Part shown: piece by piece, positions 11,953-23,301 of the stretch
Numbering within the stretch: the stretch's first letter is position 1
Layout of the letters: each line of letters opens with the position of its first letter
Assembly (NCBI GenBank): GCA_043228905.1
Contig: JBHGNT010000009.1
Location: 16,306,001 to 16,370,000, forward strand
DNA: 64,000 bases
DNA from: Azolla caroliniana
Taxonomy: Eukaryota > Polypodiophyta
Direction of reading: 5' to 3'
The notes under the pieces: generated by a model
What the model was told of the DNA's origin: nothing
Databases searched by the model: none
What the model saw: the letters and a program-made list of their open reading frames with translations, nothing else
Made by a program: the position numbers and the translations under genes

Positions 11953-12991
11953 TGTTTTGTTTCACCTACGTGTCTTATATGTTATCATCATTCGTGCTTA
12001 TTTGTTTGTGTGTCTTGTGACAAGGGAGCGTTTCGGGCTTGCCCATGCACCTCTCCTTTCACAAAGGCATTCAAACTTACGTATCTTATATGTTATCATC
12101 ATTCATGCTTATTTGTTTGTGTGTCTTGTGACAAGGGAGCGTTTTGGGCTTGCCCATGCACCTCTCCTTTCACAAAGGCATTCAAACTTATGTGTCTTAT
12201 ACGTTATTGTCATTTGTGCTTATTTATTTGTGTGTCTTGTGACAAGGGAGCGTTTCGGGCTTGCCCATGCATAACTCCTTTCACAAAATTCAAACTTTCG
12301 TGTCTTGCGTGTTACTGTAAATCTTGCTTGAGTGTTCGTGGGACTTGTGGCAAGGGAGCGTTTGGGCTTGCCCATGCACCTCTCCTTTCACAAAGGCGTT
12401 TGAAATCGTGTCTTGCATGTTAGTGTAAATTTTGGTTGTGTGTTCGTGCGACTTGTGGCAATGGAGCGTTCGGGCTTTGCCCATGCACCTCTCCTTTCAC
12501 AAAGGCATTCAAAATTGTGTCTCCCGTGTCTAAACCTTGCTTGTGTGTTCGCATGTCTTGTAATAAGGGAGTGTTCGGGCTTGCCCATGCACCTCTCTTT
12601 TCACAAAGGCATTTGAAACTCTATCTCTCGTGTGTGTAAGTAAGCCTTTTCCTTGTGTGTTCGCGTGTCTTGTAATAAGGGAGCGTTCGGGCTTGCCCAT
12701 GCACCTCTCTTTTCACACAGGCATTCGAAACTTTGTCTCTAGTGTGTGTAAGTAAGCCTTTTCCTCGTGTGTCTGTGTGTAAGCCTTCCTCACGTGCATT
12801 CATTCACCTTGTGACTAGGGGTTGATTCGGGCTTGCCCATGCACCTCTCCTTTTCACAAACACGTTCAAATACTCGTGACTTGTTTGTGTAAGCCTTCCT
12901 TGTGTTGTGTGTGTGAGCCCTATTTTCTTCCCGTCCATAACCACGGAGGTTCCGCCTCATGATCCGCACATAGTGACGGATTTTCACGACA
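11953..12991 (+). repeat. Gypsy-B 5' LTR with 110-bp tandem array
   Basis: About eight tandem units of 108-111 bp occupy 11971-12890 (unit starts near 11971, 12082, 12193, 12301, 12411). Each carries GGGCTTGCCCATGCACCTC and TTTCACAAAGGCATT. The distal 100 bp (GTCCATAACC, then TTTTCACGACA at 12981-12991) also occurs at 24336-24414, which fixes the LTR 3' end. The 5' end at TG 11953 is a guess from the TG rule. Confidence 0.65.
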
Positions 12992-12999
12992 TAATAAAG

Positions 13000-13015
13000 T
13001 GGTGAACCCGACGCG
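13000..13015 (+). other. Gypsy-B putative primer binding site
   Basis: TGGTGAACCCGACGCG begins with the required TGG, eight bases inside the LTR end. The matching tRNA is not identified. Confidence 0.45.
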
Positions 13016-13121
13016 AAGAGGTGGTAGGAAGGATCAAGTGCTTGAAATAGAAGGTTAGAAGATGGCTTCTTCGACAAACACCCAAGTTGATGAAGTGGCG
13101 AAGTTGGTGGCTATTGTCAAG

Positions 13122-13529
13122 TGTTGAGAGACAAGCTCAACATTCAGTGCGAAGTACGCAGCGTAACCCAGTGCGTAGAATGGGTGCGTGAAAAAGTACG
13201 CACAACCGAAGAGGCCGTTAGAGCGTTATTCCTCGTAAAGGAATAAGTTTGGGAGTTTGTATTGTCAGCTCATTTATGAGCATTCAAGTACTGTCAGTAC
13301 TTGTGTCAGCCCGATTGTCAGGGCTTGTATATAAGGTGATCACTGAGCACGAAGTACACACACACACAGAGAACAAAGTGTCATTTTTTGAATTAGAGTT
13401 TTCTGTTGTCTGCTCTCTCCCTCTCCCTCTCTATCTTTGTGTTTTCTGTGTTTTACTGAATTGTCTTATTCCTCCGAACTGTGTAGTCTGTGTCTTTGCA
13501 CACGCTTCCGCACAACATATTCTTTTACA
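13122..13529 (+). repeat. Copia-C 5' LTR
   Basis: 408 bp. It lacks a block of about 22 bp (around 18819-18840) present in the 3' LTR and has a shorter CA microsatellite. A TATATAAGG TATA box lies at about 13329. Confidence 0.93.
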
Positions 13530-13541
13530 TGGTATCAGAGC
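13530..13541 (+). other. Copia-C primer binding site
   Basis: TGGTATCAGAGC directly follows the LTR and is complementary to initiator tRNA-Met. Confidence 0.92.
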
Positions 13542-14204
13542 GTGAGGGTTGAAGTCCTCTGCAACCGACAAGAAAAGTTTGTGACAAAATAGGGTTGAAG
13601 TTGTTTGCTTTCGAAGAAGAAAAATACAATACTATGGACAGAGGAATGGGAAGCTCACTTCCGACTGAAAAGCTTGACAGAAGCAACTACGCATCTTGGT
13701 CTTACAGGATGCACCAGTACCTGCTCGGCCATGGCTACTGGAGTTATGTCGAAGGAGCAAACAATGTGGCACCCGAGTCGACACACAAGGACTATCCGGC
13801 TTGGGAACAAGCATTAAGAAGAGTGTTGTACTGCTTCACATTCTACGCAAGTGATCAGCTTTTGAGCTATATTCGGGATGCCAAGACGCCGAAGGACGTG
13901 TGGGAAAATCTCAAAAGGATTTTCGCCGCCAGCACAACGGCCAGAAAGCTGCAACTCAGACAGAAGCTCAGCAATGTACGACAAAGAGATATGTCGGTGG
14001 CTGATTACACCACCAAGATCAAAGAAATTTGCGATTCTCTTGCCTCCGTCAACGTGAACGTCGAGGAAGATGAAATGGTGTAGGTTTGTCTTGGTGGCTT
14101 GGCGTCAAAGTTCGGACCTTTCCGAACAACAGTCTGGACGAGGGAGATTACGCCTTCGTTTTTCGAGCTTCAGTCAAAGAAAACCACGCGGGTGCGTCGA
14201 CCAA

Positions 14205-14498
14205 AAGGTCTTGTTCCCACTGTCCTCGTTGCTTTATCTTGTATTCTAGAACCACATTGTTCTTAGGGAATCTCTCTCGTAGTATCTCGCGAAATAACTC
14301 ATTTTGTGCCAACATCCTTAGTTTTTTGCATAAGCAGGCTTTTTTCATTTCCCTCGTAACTCATACTGGCTCTGGTTTAGCGACTTCCCTCGAAACGATA
14401 TAAATGATGTTTTATTTATGGTATCTTTGTTTGACCAGCCCCTTGTCGGATTTGAACCGATGGCTTACGCCTTATCATGGCGGTACTCTACCACTGAG
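14205..14498 (-). other. plastid-like DNA insert inside Copia-C gag
   Basis: Between ENHAGAST and the resumed gag frame (DGKMLYMEDD) lies about 295 bp absent from the relatives at 24.4-25.4 kb and 41-42 kb. Its right end is a trnT-like sequence on the minus strand. The rest (14205-14436) has an open minus-strand frame of unknown identity and could not be assigned to a plastid or mitochondrial gene by eye. Confidence 0.6.
14437..14498 (-). pseudogene. partial plastid-type tRNA-Thr (trnT-GGU-like)
   Basis: The minus strand reads CTCAGTGGTAGAGTACCGCC, then an anticodon loop ATGATAA, then TCGGTTCAAATCCGACAAGG and GGCT. This closely follows plastid trnT-GGU from the D arm to the acceptor 3' end. 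The first 10 or so bases are missing. The anticodon reads GAT rather than GGT, so it is a pseudo-tRNA. It marks organelle-to-nucleus transfer followed by insertion into, or capture by, a retrotransposon. Confidence 0.75.
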
Positions 14499-17400
14499 GA
14501 GTGTGCACGCCGATGGCAAGATGCTTTACATGGAGGATGATAGGTCCTGTGTTCGTGGTGGATGAGGCGGATCGGCGCACAATGGAGGCAGCCGAAAAGA
14601 GCAGAATGTACGACATAATAGAGATGCCGGAAGCAATTCCAAACCCTCCGCAAGCAGGGGGAGTCATGGCGGCGCCGGAAGACGGCAAGAGAAGACCGCG
14701 CCGGATTGTTGGTACTATGGCAAGAAAGGCCACAAGGAGAGCGAGTGTTGGAAAAAGCGAGCCGATCCGGACAAAGCCGGATCGAGCTAAAGAGATGCAG
14801 AGAGGCGTCAGAGATCGCACTACACAGAAGGCTCTGAACGAGCCGGAAACAAATCGGGCCCAGCCTTCGTAATGAAGCATAAGGCCAATTCTATGGCCGT
14901 GAACACCTCGAAATCAAGCGAGGTGTGGTATGTTGATTCCGGAGCGTCAAATCATATGACGAGTCACGAGGAATGGTTCTCGTACCTGGAGAAACCGGAA
15001 TCACAAGGAGTGGTCGAAACGGGAGATGACACTCCGCATACCATCGAACATGTCAGCAAAGTTCCTCTCAGCCACGTTGGGCAGAAAGGGAAACTCATGA
15101 ACGTGTTGCACGTATTGACAATAACGAAGAACCTAGTGTCGATCGGTCAGATCGTCGACCAAGGAATGGAAGTTCGATTCACGCATCTCGGTTGCTTCAT
15201 AGAAGAGGAAGGCAAAGTAATCGCGCAAGGGCGCCGTGAAGGGAGGATGTTTATCCTCGACACTAATCAAGCCGGAACCGCATTGTACACGAAAGGACAA
15301 AAGGTCGAATCAGATATCGACCTATGGCACAAGCGGTTCAGCCACGTAAATTTCCCACGGCCTCATGAAATGCAGACGAGGAACATTGTTTTCAGGTTGC
15401 CGAAATTTCGTGGCCGGAGTGGCCAAGTCTGCGAAGCCTATCAGATGGGAAAACAACACTGACTTCCATTCCCCAATGAGCGTAATCGTAGTCAAATTTC
15501 GCTGGATTTGATCCATTCGGATGTGTGGGGTTCGACACAGAACGTGAGTCTCGGTGGAAACCGTTACTTTGTAACCTTCATCGACGACTTCACTCGGCAC
15601 ACGTGGGTATGCACGATCACGAAGAAGAGCGAAGTCTTCATATGTTTCCTGAAGGTTAAGAGCCTTGCAGAAAGGGAAACAAGGCGTAAGATCAAATGCC
15701 TACGGTCCGATGGTGGGAAGGAGTACTTCTCTGACCAATTCACAAGTTATCTACAGAAGGAGGGAATTCGACGCGAATTCTCGTTTATATCATATACGCC
15801 GGAGCAGAGTGGACGAATCGGATGATTGAAGAAGCGGCCAGGGCAATGCTTGAAGAGAAGCATATGCCGAAATTCTATTGGGCCGAAGCCGTGAAGATGG
15901 CTATCTACCTGCAGAATCGAACTTCTACTAATGGAGGAGTGTCGCCACATGAGCTGTATTTCGGAAAGAAACTGAATTTGGCACACTTGAGGATTTTCAG
16001 CAGCATCACGTATGTGCACGGGCCGAAGGAGAAGAGGAGGAAGCTAGATGCCAAGGCCGAGAAATGTATCTTGGTCCGCTATTCAGAAGAGCAAAAGGGG
16101 TATAAGTGTTATAACCCCCAGACAAAGGAAGTACGCGTAAGCCGCGATTTCATATTTGACGAGTTTGTTTCGTGGTACTTGCCTTCTCCTCCAGAACCTC
16201 ATGACTCCATTCCGGTTTCTGAAGAAGAAATCAGCGAGGCTGAAATGCCTCTGCATGATGAGGACGTCGAAGCTCTAAGAGAGAGTCTGATCTCATTTCG
16301 GCTAAGCAGGCCGAATGAGGGATTTGGCCGAGATGGCTAACCAGATGATGAGACGGCGAGTAGTGGAGACTCGGTCGTGCATTCCCCATGCAGGAAGCCG
16401 AGGAGATGGCTTACGCGCAAGGAAAAAGGCAAGAAGAAAATGTTGGAATACGACATCGGCAGTGCCGAGTCAGATCGGAGTGCGTCTGACTACAGGCAAA
16501 TTGAAAAAGAACCTCCACGGAAGAGATCGACTGTAGCCGAGAAGGTCGTGAAATCGGGTAATCACAAATTACGCCGATCTACCCGCCTCAAGAACCCCGT
16601 AAAGAGATACAGGTATAATGAATACATGGCGCACCATTATGCGTATATGACACGAGTGGTGGAAGTGCGTGAGCCGGAGAGCTACGCAGAAGCGGCGAGA
16701 GATGCAAATTGGCGTGCCGCGATGGAGGAAGAGATGCGCGGCTTAACGCAAAACGAGACATGGGACCTGGTTGACGCACCGAAGGGTGTGAAGCCGATCG
16801 GATGTCGGTGGGTGTATAAAGTGAAATACAATATCGACGGCTCCGTCAATCGATACAAGGCTAGCGAAAGGCTACGCGCAGCAACACGGCATCGATTACG
16901 ATGAGACCTTCACGCCTGTCGCGAAGATGACCATCGTTCGTGTTTTGCTAGTCGTAGTTGCAGCAAAGGGGTGGCACTTACATCAAATGGATGTAAAGAA
17001 TGCGTTCCTGCAAGGTGATCTTGAGGAACAGGTGTACCTGATACACCCCCCTGGATTTCTATCTGAATGAAACACCTCGGCGGTTTGCCGACTGAAGAAG
17101 TCATTGTACGGACTTAAGCAAGCTCCGCGAGCCTGGAACGTGAAGATTACGCAACAGCTGCGTAGGATGGGCTTTGCGACGTCGAAATCAGACTCTTCGC
17201 TATTTGTTCGGTAAGGTCAACACAGACCGATTAGTCTCCTATTATATGTTGATGATTTAGTCATCGCTGGTGCCGACCTGGACGAAATTTGTCGAATGAG
17301 GTCTCAGCTTGTGGCATCATTTGAAATGAAGGATCTCAAAGACCTTCATTACTTCCTCGGGATCGAAGTGATCCGTACCCCCGAAGGCATATTGATCAAC

Positions 17401-18182
17401 CAACGTCATTACGCGCTGAATATGCTCTTCAAGTTTGGGATGGCAAACTGTAAGCCCATCTAGATAGAAACGTGAAGCTTCGCCCAGATTCAACCAAGGC
17501 GCGCGACCCAACACGGTTCCGACAGATTGTCGGGAGCCTTATCTATTTGATGATTACTCGGCCGAATCTTAGCTACCCGGTCGGCTTAATCAGTCAATTC
17601 ATGTCGTAGCCTACGGCCGAACACTCTCAGTGTGCACAACGGATATTTCGATATGTCAGCGGCACAAAAGACATGGCGTTGCTATATCGAGCAGGCATAG
17701 CCAAACAGTTAGTCAGCTACACAGATGCCGATTGGGCTGGAAACACTAGTGATCGTCAATCCACATCCGGATACGCCTTCTTGTTAGGAAGTGCGGCGAT
17801 TGCGTGGAGCAGCAAGAAGCAGCCGACAGTGGCACTGTCGAGCACGGAGGCCGAATATTAAGGGGCGACTATCGCTACGTGCGGAGTCATTTGGCTCAAA
17901 CGGCTATTACGGGATCTGCGGGTAGAGGTGTTTGATCTGATGACGATCTTTTGTGACAGCCTCAGCAGTATCCACCTTGCGAAGAACCCCATTTTCCATG
18001 CCCATACCAAGCACATTGAGGTGCATTACCATTCTGTCTGCGAGCGGGTCCTTTTAGGTGAAGTCGGAGTGGTGCATGTTCCGACTAATCGGCAAGTTGC
18101 CGACATCTTGACCAAGCCTCTTGGTCTCGACAAGTTACGGCACTTCTCGGGTGAGCTAGGGTTGCGTCACCTCGACATGCCA

Positions 18183-18600
18183 AACTTGAGGGGGAGAAAG
18201 GAAGATGAATAGGAACAAGAGTGTGAAAGGAGCGGAGGTGTTCATCACGACGGAAGTGACCGTGATGAGGAATCGGATGAAGAAGTTGATTTTGGACCGG
18301 CTAAAGAAGCCGAAGAAGAAAGCAAGGGCCGCAATCGTAGGGAAGAGTCGAGGACAGCCAAGAAGGGTGTAAAGGCCAAGACCAAGACGTGGTCTGATGT
18401 AGTCAAAGGCTAGAAGATTGAGGACGAATTGGAGACAACCAACTCGGATGAGAGTGAAATTGAATCGAAAGAGTTGGATTCAATTGGTATGTTCGATTCA
18501 GATATGTCGAATCAACTGAAGGCCATGCGGAGAAAAGGGCAGCGAAGGACGCGCCGACATTACGATAGCAAGGGAGCTGAGAGGGGCTGAACAAGCTGAC
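18183..18600 (+). pseudogene. Copia-C acidic extension after RNase H
   Basis: In frame with RNase H, after the usual end (HLDMPNLRGRKEDE and a TAG), the reading continues: ESDEEVDFGPAKEAEEESKG, NRREESRTAKKGVKAKTKTW, SDVVKG, a stop, KIEDELETTN. The copy at 49337-49925 reads through the same extension without a stop (EEFDFGPAEEAEEEN, KKGVKAKTKTWSNVVKG, KIEDELETTN). Copia pol normally ends with RNase H, so this is an extra conserved, highly charged tail of at least 110 residues. Function unknown; a nucleic-acid-binding or targeting role is only a guess. Confidence 0.7.
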
Positions 18601-18720
18601 AAGCTGACCGGAAGGGTCGAAGCGCGCGGAATCGAACGGGTCGAGGAGCGTGAGCGAGGCGTGAAGCCAGAAGGAACCGGAGTATAGATCCGGCGGAGCA
18701 AGTGGAACCTCATGTTGAGC

Positions 18721-18731
18721 TTGAGGGGGAG
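18721..18731 (+). other. Copia-C polypurine tract
   Basis: TTGAGGGGGAG ends directly at the 3' LTR. Confidence 0.9.
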
Positions 18732-19169
18732 TGTTGAGAGACAAGCTCAACATTTAGTGCGAAGTACGCAGCGTAACCCAATGTGTAGACTGGGTGCGTG
18801 AAAAAGTACGCACAACAGGGCAGCATCGATGTGAAAACTGAAGAGGCCGTTAGAGCATTATTCCTCGTAAAGGAATAGGTTTGGGAGTTTGTGTAGTCGG
18901 CTCATTTATGAGCATTCAAGTACTGTCAGTACTTGTGTCAACCCGATTGTCAGGGCTTGTATATAAGGTGCTCACTAAGCACAAAGTACACACACACACA
19001 CACACACACACAATAGAGTGTCATTTTTTGAATTAGATTTTTATGTTGTCTGCTCTCTCCCTCTCCATCTCCATCTTTGCGTTTTCTGTGTTTTACTGAA
19101 TTGTCTTATTCCTCCGAACTGTGTACTCTGTGTCTTCACACACACTTCTGCACAACGTATTCTTTTACA
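18732..19169 (+). repeat. Copia-C 3' LTR
   Basis: 438 bp with the same termini as the 5' LTR. It contains an expanded CA run near 18990-19012. Confidence 0.93.
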
Positions 19170-22100
19170 TCAAGCAGATGAGAGCTCGAGATAATGATGT
19201 AAGCTTAGACAAGGCCATCAACCGAACCATTGAGATAGCGGGCCAATTTGGTGGAAGAAACATTACGGATTTTCTCGCTACATACAAGACGAAGATGCAA
19301 CAACGTGATGTCATCGAAGAGAATCAAATATCAAGCTTCAAGCATGTCGTAGCAATTGGGTTACAAGGCCGTATAAGGGAGATTCAAGCCACCCAAAGAA
19401 CATGGGTGGGATTTGAAAGGGCACTTTTGGCTGAATATATGCTTGAAGATGCATCAAGGATGACTGGTCATACGTTGATGAAGTGGATCGAGAATAAGGG
19501 GAAGAACATGAACGCATCGGGAGTGTATACCGAATTTGACCAAATGTACAACCGTCTCCTGAGAACCAACCAAACACTTCTCGAAGGAGATAAAGTTTTG
19601 TACTTCTTAAAGGCGGTGGATGCAAAAGATGGACGAGAACTAGGTAGTCTATTAGAGGACGAAGCACAACCCAATGGTCTCATAACGGATTAGGTTGCGG
19701 TAAGAAGAGCATGTGATCGATTTGACAAGTGTCGTTGTTGGCTAGATGATTCCGACATGGTGGGCCCGATAGTCCAAAGAAGGAAGGCTCCAATAGCAAC
19801 TGAGATGACAAAGCAAATTGAGCCGACCAAAAGAGCAATGGAGAACTCTGTCATTGAAGAGTTGGCACGAAAATTCGAAGTGTTTTCATTAGCTAATATG
19901 AGTCGTCGAGGGCCGAAGGGGAAAGAACCATATAGATGTGTATGGTGTTATAGTGTTGATCATGCAAGGAAAGATTGTGCTAGCCTTCAAGAGGCAATTC
20001 GACAAAACCTCGTCTACATGGAAGGCAACATTGTACACTCAAGTGAGACTCGGAAGCCCTTGCAAGTGAATTTCGGTATGGGGGGTCTAAAGAAAATCAT
20101 GGATGAGGCTGATACAAGCCACGTCGAAGCTATACACTATGCTGCATCCACCGGTATAAGAATCGGGAAGGAGAAGCCTGGAATGATTAAACCGGGAACG
20201 GGGTTTTGGCTGACCGTCCTTGAATATGAAAAAAAAGGGAAGATTAATTCGGATGATGCAAAGCTAGGCAACCTTCATGTATGAGACCTTACCGGATGGG
20301 CGGATCCGGTTGATAACAACACGATCTCCGCAGAGGTCATATGCGAAACCCACGAAGTGTTTGTGGATGAGACGCGGAAGAGGACAGATCTAGATGAAGG
20401 CCCTTCTAAGAAACATGACACAAGAAGCTTTAAGAAGAAGGAAGAGATGATCAAGACCACACGTCAAGAAGATGGAAGCTCAAACAAGAGAGTTGAGGAA
20501 CCGACTCAACCCATTGAAGAGAATACCAAGAAGGGGAAGGATAGATCGATGCCAACATACAAATTAAGGTCAGATATTGAGGAAACAACTAACTTAAGGA
20601 AGGTTCTTGAAGAAAGAGTGCTTGATAGCCGTATTGACCTTACATTGAGAGAACTACTTGGAATTGCAAAGAAGGAGTTCCATGAGACCATCTTCGATCT
20701 TATCAAATGTAAAAGACAACAAGCGGATGAGGAAGAGGGAATTTCGACAAAGGTGACAACCAATGCCATAACTATGGCAAGAACGGAAGAGAAAGAAGAA
20801 GATCTAGTGGACAGTCATTGTACACGACTCCATTGGGTGAGCGCAACAATGGAAACTCCGGGTAAGATTGGAGAGAAGAAAGAGACAGTTGTGGCTCTTA
20901 TAGACCACGGATCAAAGATTAACCTCATGTCGATGGATTTCTACAAGAAGGGAAGATGGCCTATCAACACGAACCATGGATGGAAGATTCGTGTGACGAC
21001 GAAGGCAACAGAAGATCTTTATGGAGCATGTCCCAACATTCAAGTCACAATCAGGGATGTAGAGATCAACCAACACTTTTTTGTGCAAGATTCGGCTTCC
21101 CATTCGGTGATTCTTGGGCAACCCTACATAACATCATCAAGGATGGAGACTAAGGTGTTCGATAGTGGAGCAACATTCGCTCGGGTGAAGAGTCTTGATG
21201 GTCAAAAGTCGGTTCAATTCTTGACAGTGCGAGCTAATCATGAGAGGAACCGAGATAGCCTCAGAGATGAGGCCTCGGATTTTTAACATGGACTATTGAA
21301 GAATGGGACCAAGATAGTCCGAGAAAAAGTAAGTCCCCGAAAAGAAGAAAGAAGCAAGAAGGAAAACTATATTTAGCACTGAATGGTGCGTGTGGGATGA
21401 ATACAATCAATGAGAGAGAGAAACACCAAGTTCAAAACTTTGAACATTGGCTAAAAGAACAAGGAATGTTAAAAGAATAAGACAACATATCATGGGTCAT
21501 GGAGAAAGCCTCATTTAATGATACAATCGTAGAAATAGAGAGTATCGTGGACTCGAGCCCTCAACGAATGCCGATGAGGGGTCATGGAGGAGTTGGTCAA
21601 AGTAAACACAAAATATAAATCAATAGATAAGAAGGTCAAGCCGGTAGCTATTCCGTTACCGGAGGATAGTTGGCAAAGGATGAAAGAAGTTACCAAGGAT
21701 CCAAGTCTTAGAGACCCAAAAGGGATAGGCCATACCTTCTCCGATGAATCAAGAGGGAAACTCCAAGTCGGGAAGGATGACTTCCTTCTCCCCGAAGAAG
21801 AAGAAAGGTTTAGGATGATGCTTGAGAGACATGGGAAAGCCTTCGCCTTCTCTCCACAAGAAATCGGATGTGCCAACCCGAAGATGATAGAGTTGATGGT
21901 GATATTTACGGTGCCGCATGTACCTTGGAACCTCAAGCCGATACCAGTTCCAAGAGCTCACATTCCGAAGTTGATTGAGCTTCTAAAGGAAACGGTTAGG
22001 ATGGGAATTCTTGAGCCGTCCAATGCTCCCTACTCCAATAGATGGTTTACATTACCGAAGAAGAACGGGTCCTTACGCTTTATTCAAGATCTCCAACCCA

Positions 22101-22422
22101 TCAACAAGGTGACGATCTGAAATGCCGGAATTGGTCCAAGCATGATGAATTTGCCGAAGCCTTTGCGGGAAGATCGATCTATTCCATTGGTTATCTCTAC
22201 TCGGGCTATGATCAATTTCAATTGTCAGTCGATAGTAGAGACATTACAACAATGAGGACATCGATCGGGTTGGTAAGGATGTGCACCTTACCCCAAGGTG
22301 TGACAAACTCCGTAGCCCACATGGTGAATGCCATGAACAAAGTGTTAAAGGATTGTATTCATGATATCACAATGCCCTTCTTAGATGACATTCCGATCAA
22401 AGGATGCTTGGTGGAAGAAAAA

Positions 22423-23301
22423 TGTTATACTTTTTAGGGTTAGGGTTACTAATAATGATAATGATGATTGATAATGAAGATAGACATGGTGTAATAGTGG
22501 AGATGATGAATGGTATGATGGTGAGAGAGAACATGAAGAACAAGACAAGCATTAAGGGGTGGGGGGTGGTGCCTAAAATGGCTCCACCCCCCTCCCAAGG
22601 GGGTTCAACGTTAAGGGGGAAGAGAGAGAGAGAAAGATGTTAAAGAGAGAGAGAGAGAGAGAGAGAGAAATGATCATTGTCTTCATTCATTCCCCATAAG
22701 GGGGGTTAAATAGGTACAAAAGGGTAGATACACAAGGGTGCAAGTCCCCTTGGGCATTCACACCTAGTCACTCACTCACACCTCTTTGTATCCACCACAC
22801 ACACACTTACATTCACACTCATAATCATATAACATTACACATACATATCAGCACATTACATCTTTCACCCTCACTTATCACACTTATCAATCACCCGTAC
22901 ATCTCGTATGGTAACACAGTATGGTATGCCCGTGGGAGAGTGCCTTGCACGTCGATCCCACATCCATTGATCATAATCTTTCTTCGACTAGAACTTCCAT
23001 CGGTCCTCCCAACGATCGACTCCCTCGATCGGAGCGCTTGACTCCAACATCTCCGTCGGTCAACGAATCTTCATCGACACGAACATTCCCGTTCTGTCAG
23101 TTCACGAACATTGATATCATGGGTCCAAAAACGTTGTGTATGTGTATCTTCCTTTTGTTGATTTTGTAAGTTATTTGTTGATCGTGTCCATTTCTTTTAG
23201 GTTGATGAGTTTTCGAAATTTTGTAGGTGCCCTTTAGTTTTCTTAAATTCTATCATGTACCCTCATGTTTTTTAAAATTATGTTTCATGCCCTCAATTTG
23301 T
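22423..23301. other. unassigned insert, possible LTR
   Basis: It replaces the 3' half of Gypsy-B pol. It opens TGTTATAC followed by a telomere-like TTTAGGGTTAGGGTT, has a GA microsatellite at about 22622-22668, and reaches GTAACACA at 22911-22918, which could close a 496-bp LTR. No second copy or target duplication is visible, and the rest is unrecognised. Confidence 0.3.

Larger units (their letters stand above)
13634..18212 (+). pseudogene. Copia-C gag-pol, broken
   Basis: The ATG at 13634 (MDRGMGSSLPTEKLDRSNYA) is chosen because two family relatives start alike. Gag (UBN2-type) reaches TAG 14081-14083, where relatives read Gln (DEMVQICLGGLA). A plastid-like insert (14205-14498) splits gag before the zinc knuckle CWYYGKKGHKESEC. 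Protease is intact in motif (VWYVDSGASNHM, 14923). Integrase: TGA at 15460-15462, HSDVWG and LRSDGGKEY kept, but the segment with the catalytic Glu after YTPEQSG (15800) is deleted with a frameshift. Reverse transcriptase from about 16680: frameshift at 16860, LLYVDDLVIAG near 17240, several stops. RNase H near 17700 (YTDADWAGN) with TAA at 17859-17861 in the LSSTEAEY motif. Not functional. Confidence 0.9.
13122..19169 (+). mobile_element. Copia-C, nested Ty1/copia retrotransposon
   Basis: 6048 bp with LTRs 13122-13529 and 18732-19169 (TGTTGAGAGACAAGCTC to TTCTTTTACA), exact TSD TCAAG at 13117-13121 and 19170-19174, a Met primer site at 13530-13541 and a purine tract at 18721-18731. It sits in codon 21 of Gypsy-B gag. 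Coding order is gag, protease, integrase, reverse transcriptase, RNase H, then an unusual acidic extension. Relatives of this family recur at 24415-25439, 41020-42450, 45361-45550 and 49337-50551. Confidence 0.95.
13062..22422 (+). pseudogene. Gypsy-B gag-protease-RT, interrupted
   Basis: The first 20 codons (MASSTNTQVDEVAKLVAIVK) end at 13121. Reading resumes in the same frame at 19175 (QMRARDNDVSLDKAIN) after Copia-C and its duplicated TCAAG are removed. Gag runs to about 20280 with a zinc-knuckle-like CVWCYSVDHARKDC near 19945. Protease lies near 20890: ALIDHGSKINLMS has DHG where DSG or DTG is usual, plus SVILGQPYITSS. Reverse transcriptase starts near 21980 (MGILEPSNAPYSNRW, then SLRFIQDLQPINKVTI) and ends after MPFLDDIPIKGC. 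Stops at 19691-19693 (TAG), 20282-20284 (TGA) and 22118-22120 (TGA), a frame change near 22140 and the lost 3' half of pol make it dead. Confidence 0.75.

Noticed and set aside
11957-12423. Repetitive proteins of about 105 and 137 codons with repeated CLVTRERFGLAHA
   Set aside because: They follow the 110-bp LTR array and shift frame between units; no evidence of coding.
12000-12900. CRISPR-like array
   Set aside because: Units are contiguous tandem repeats without unique spacers, in a eukaryotic LTR.
13000-13015. Assigning the Gypsy-B primer site to a named tRNA
   Set aside because: The sequence does not match a tRNA 3' end I can identify with confidence.
14437-14498. Functional tRNA-Thr gene
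   Set aside because: The 5' acceptor strand and about 10 bases are missing, and the anticodon is changed.
22431-22450. Interstitial telomere repeat
   Set aside because: Only two or three TTAGGG-like units; too short to mean anything.
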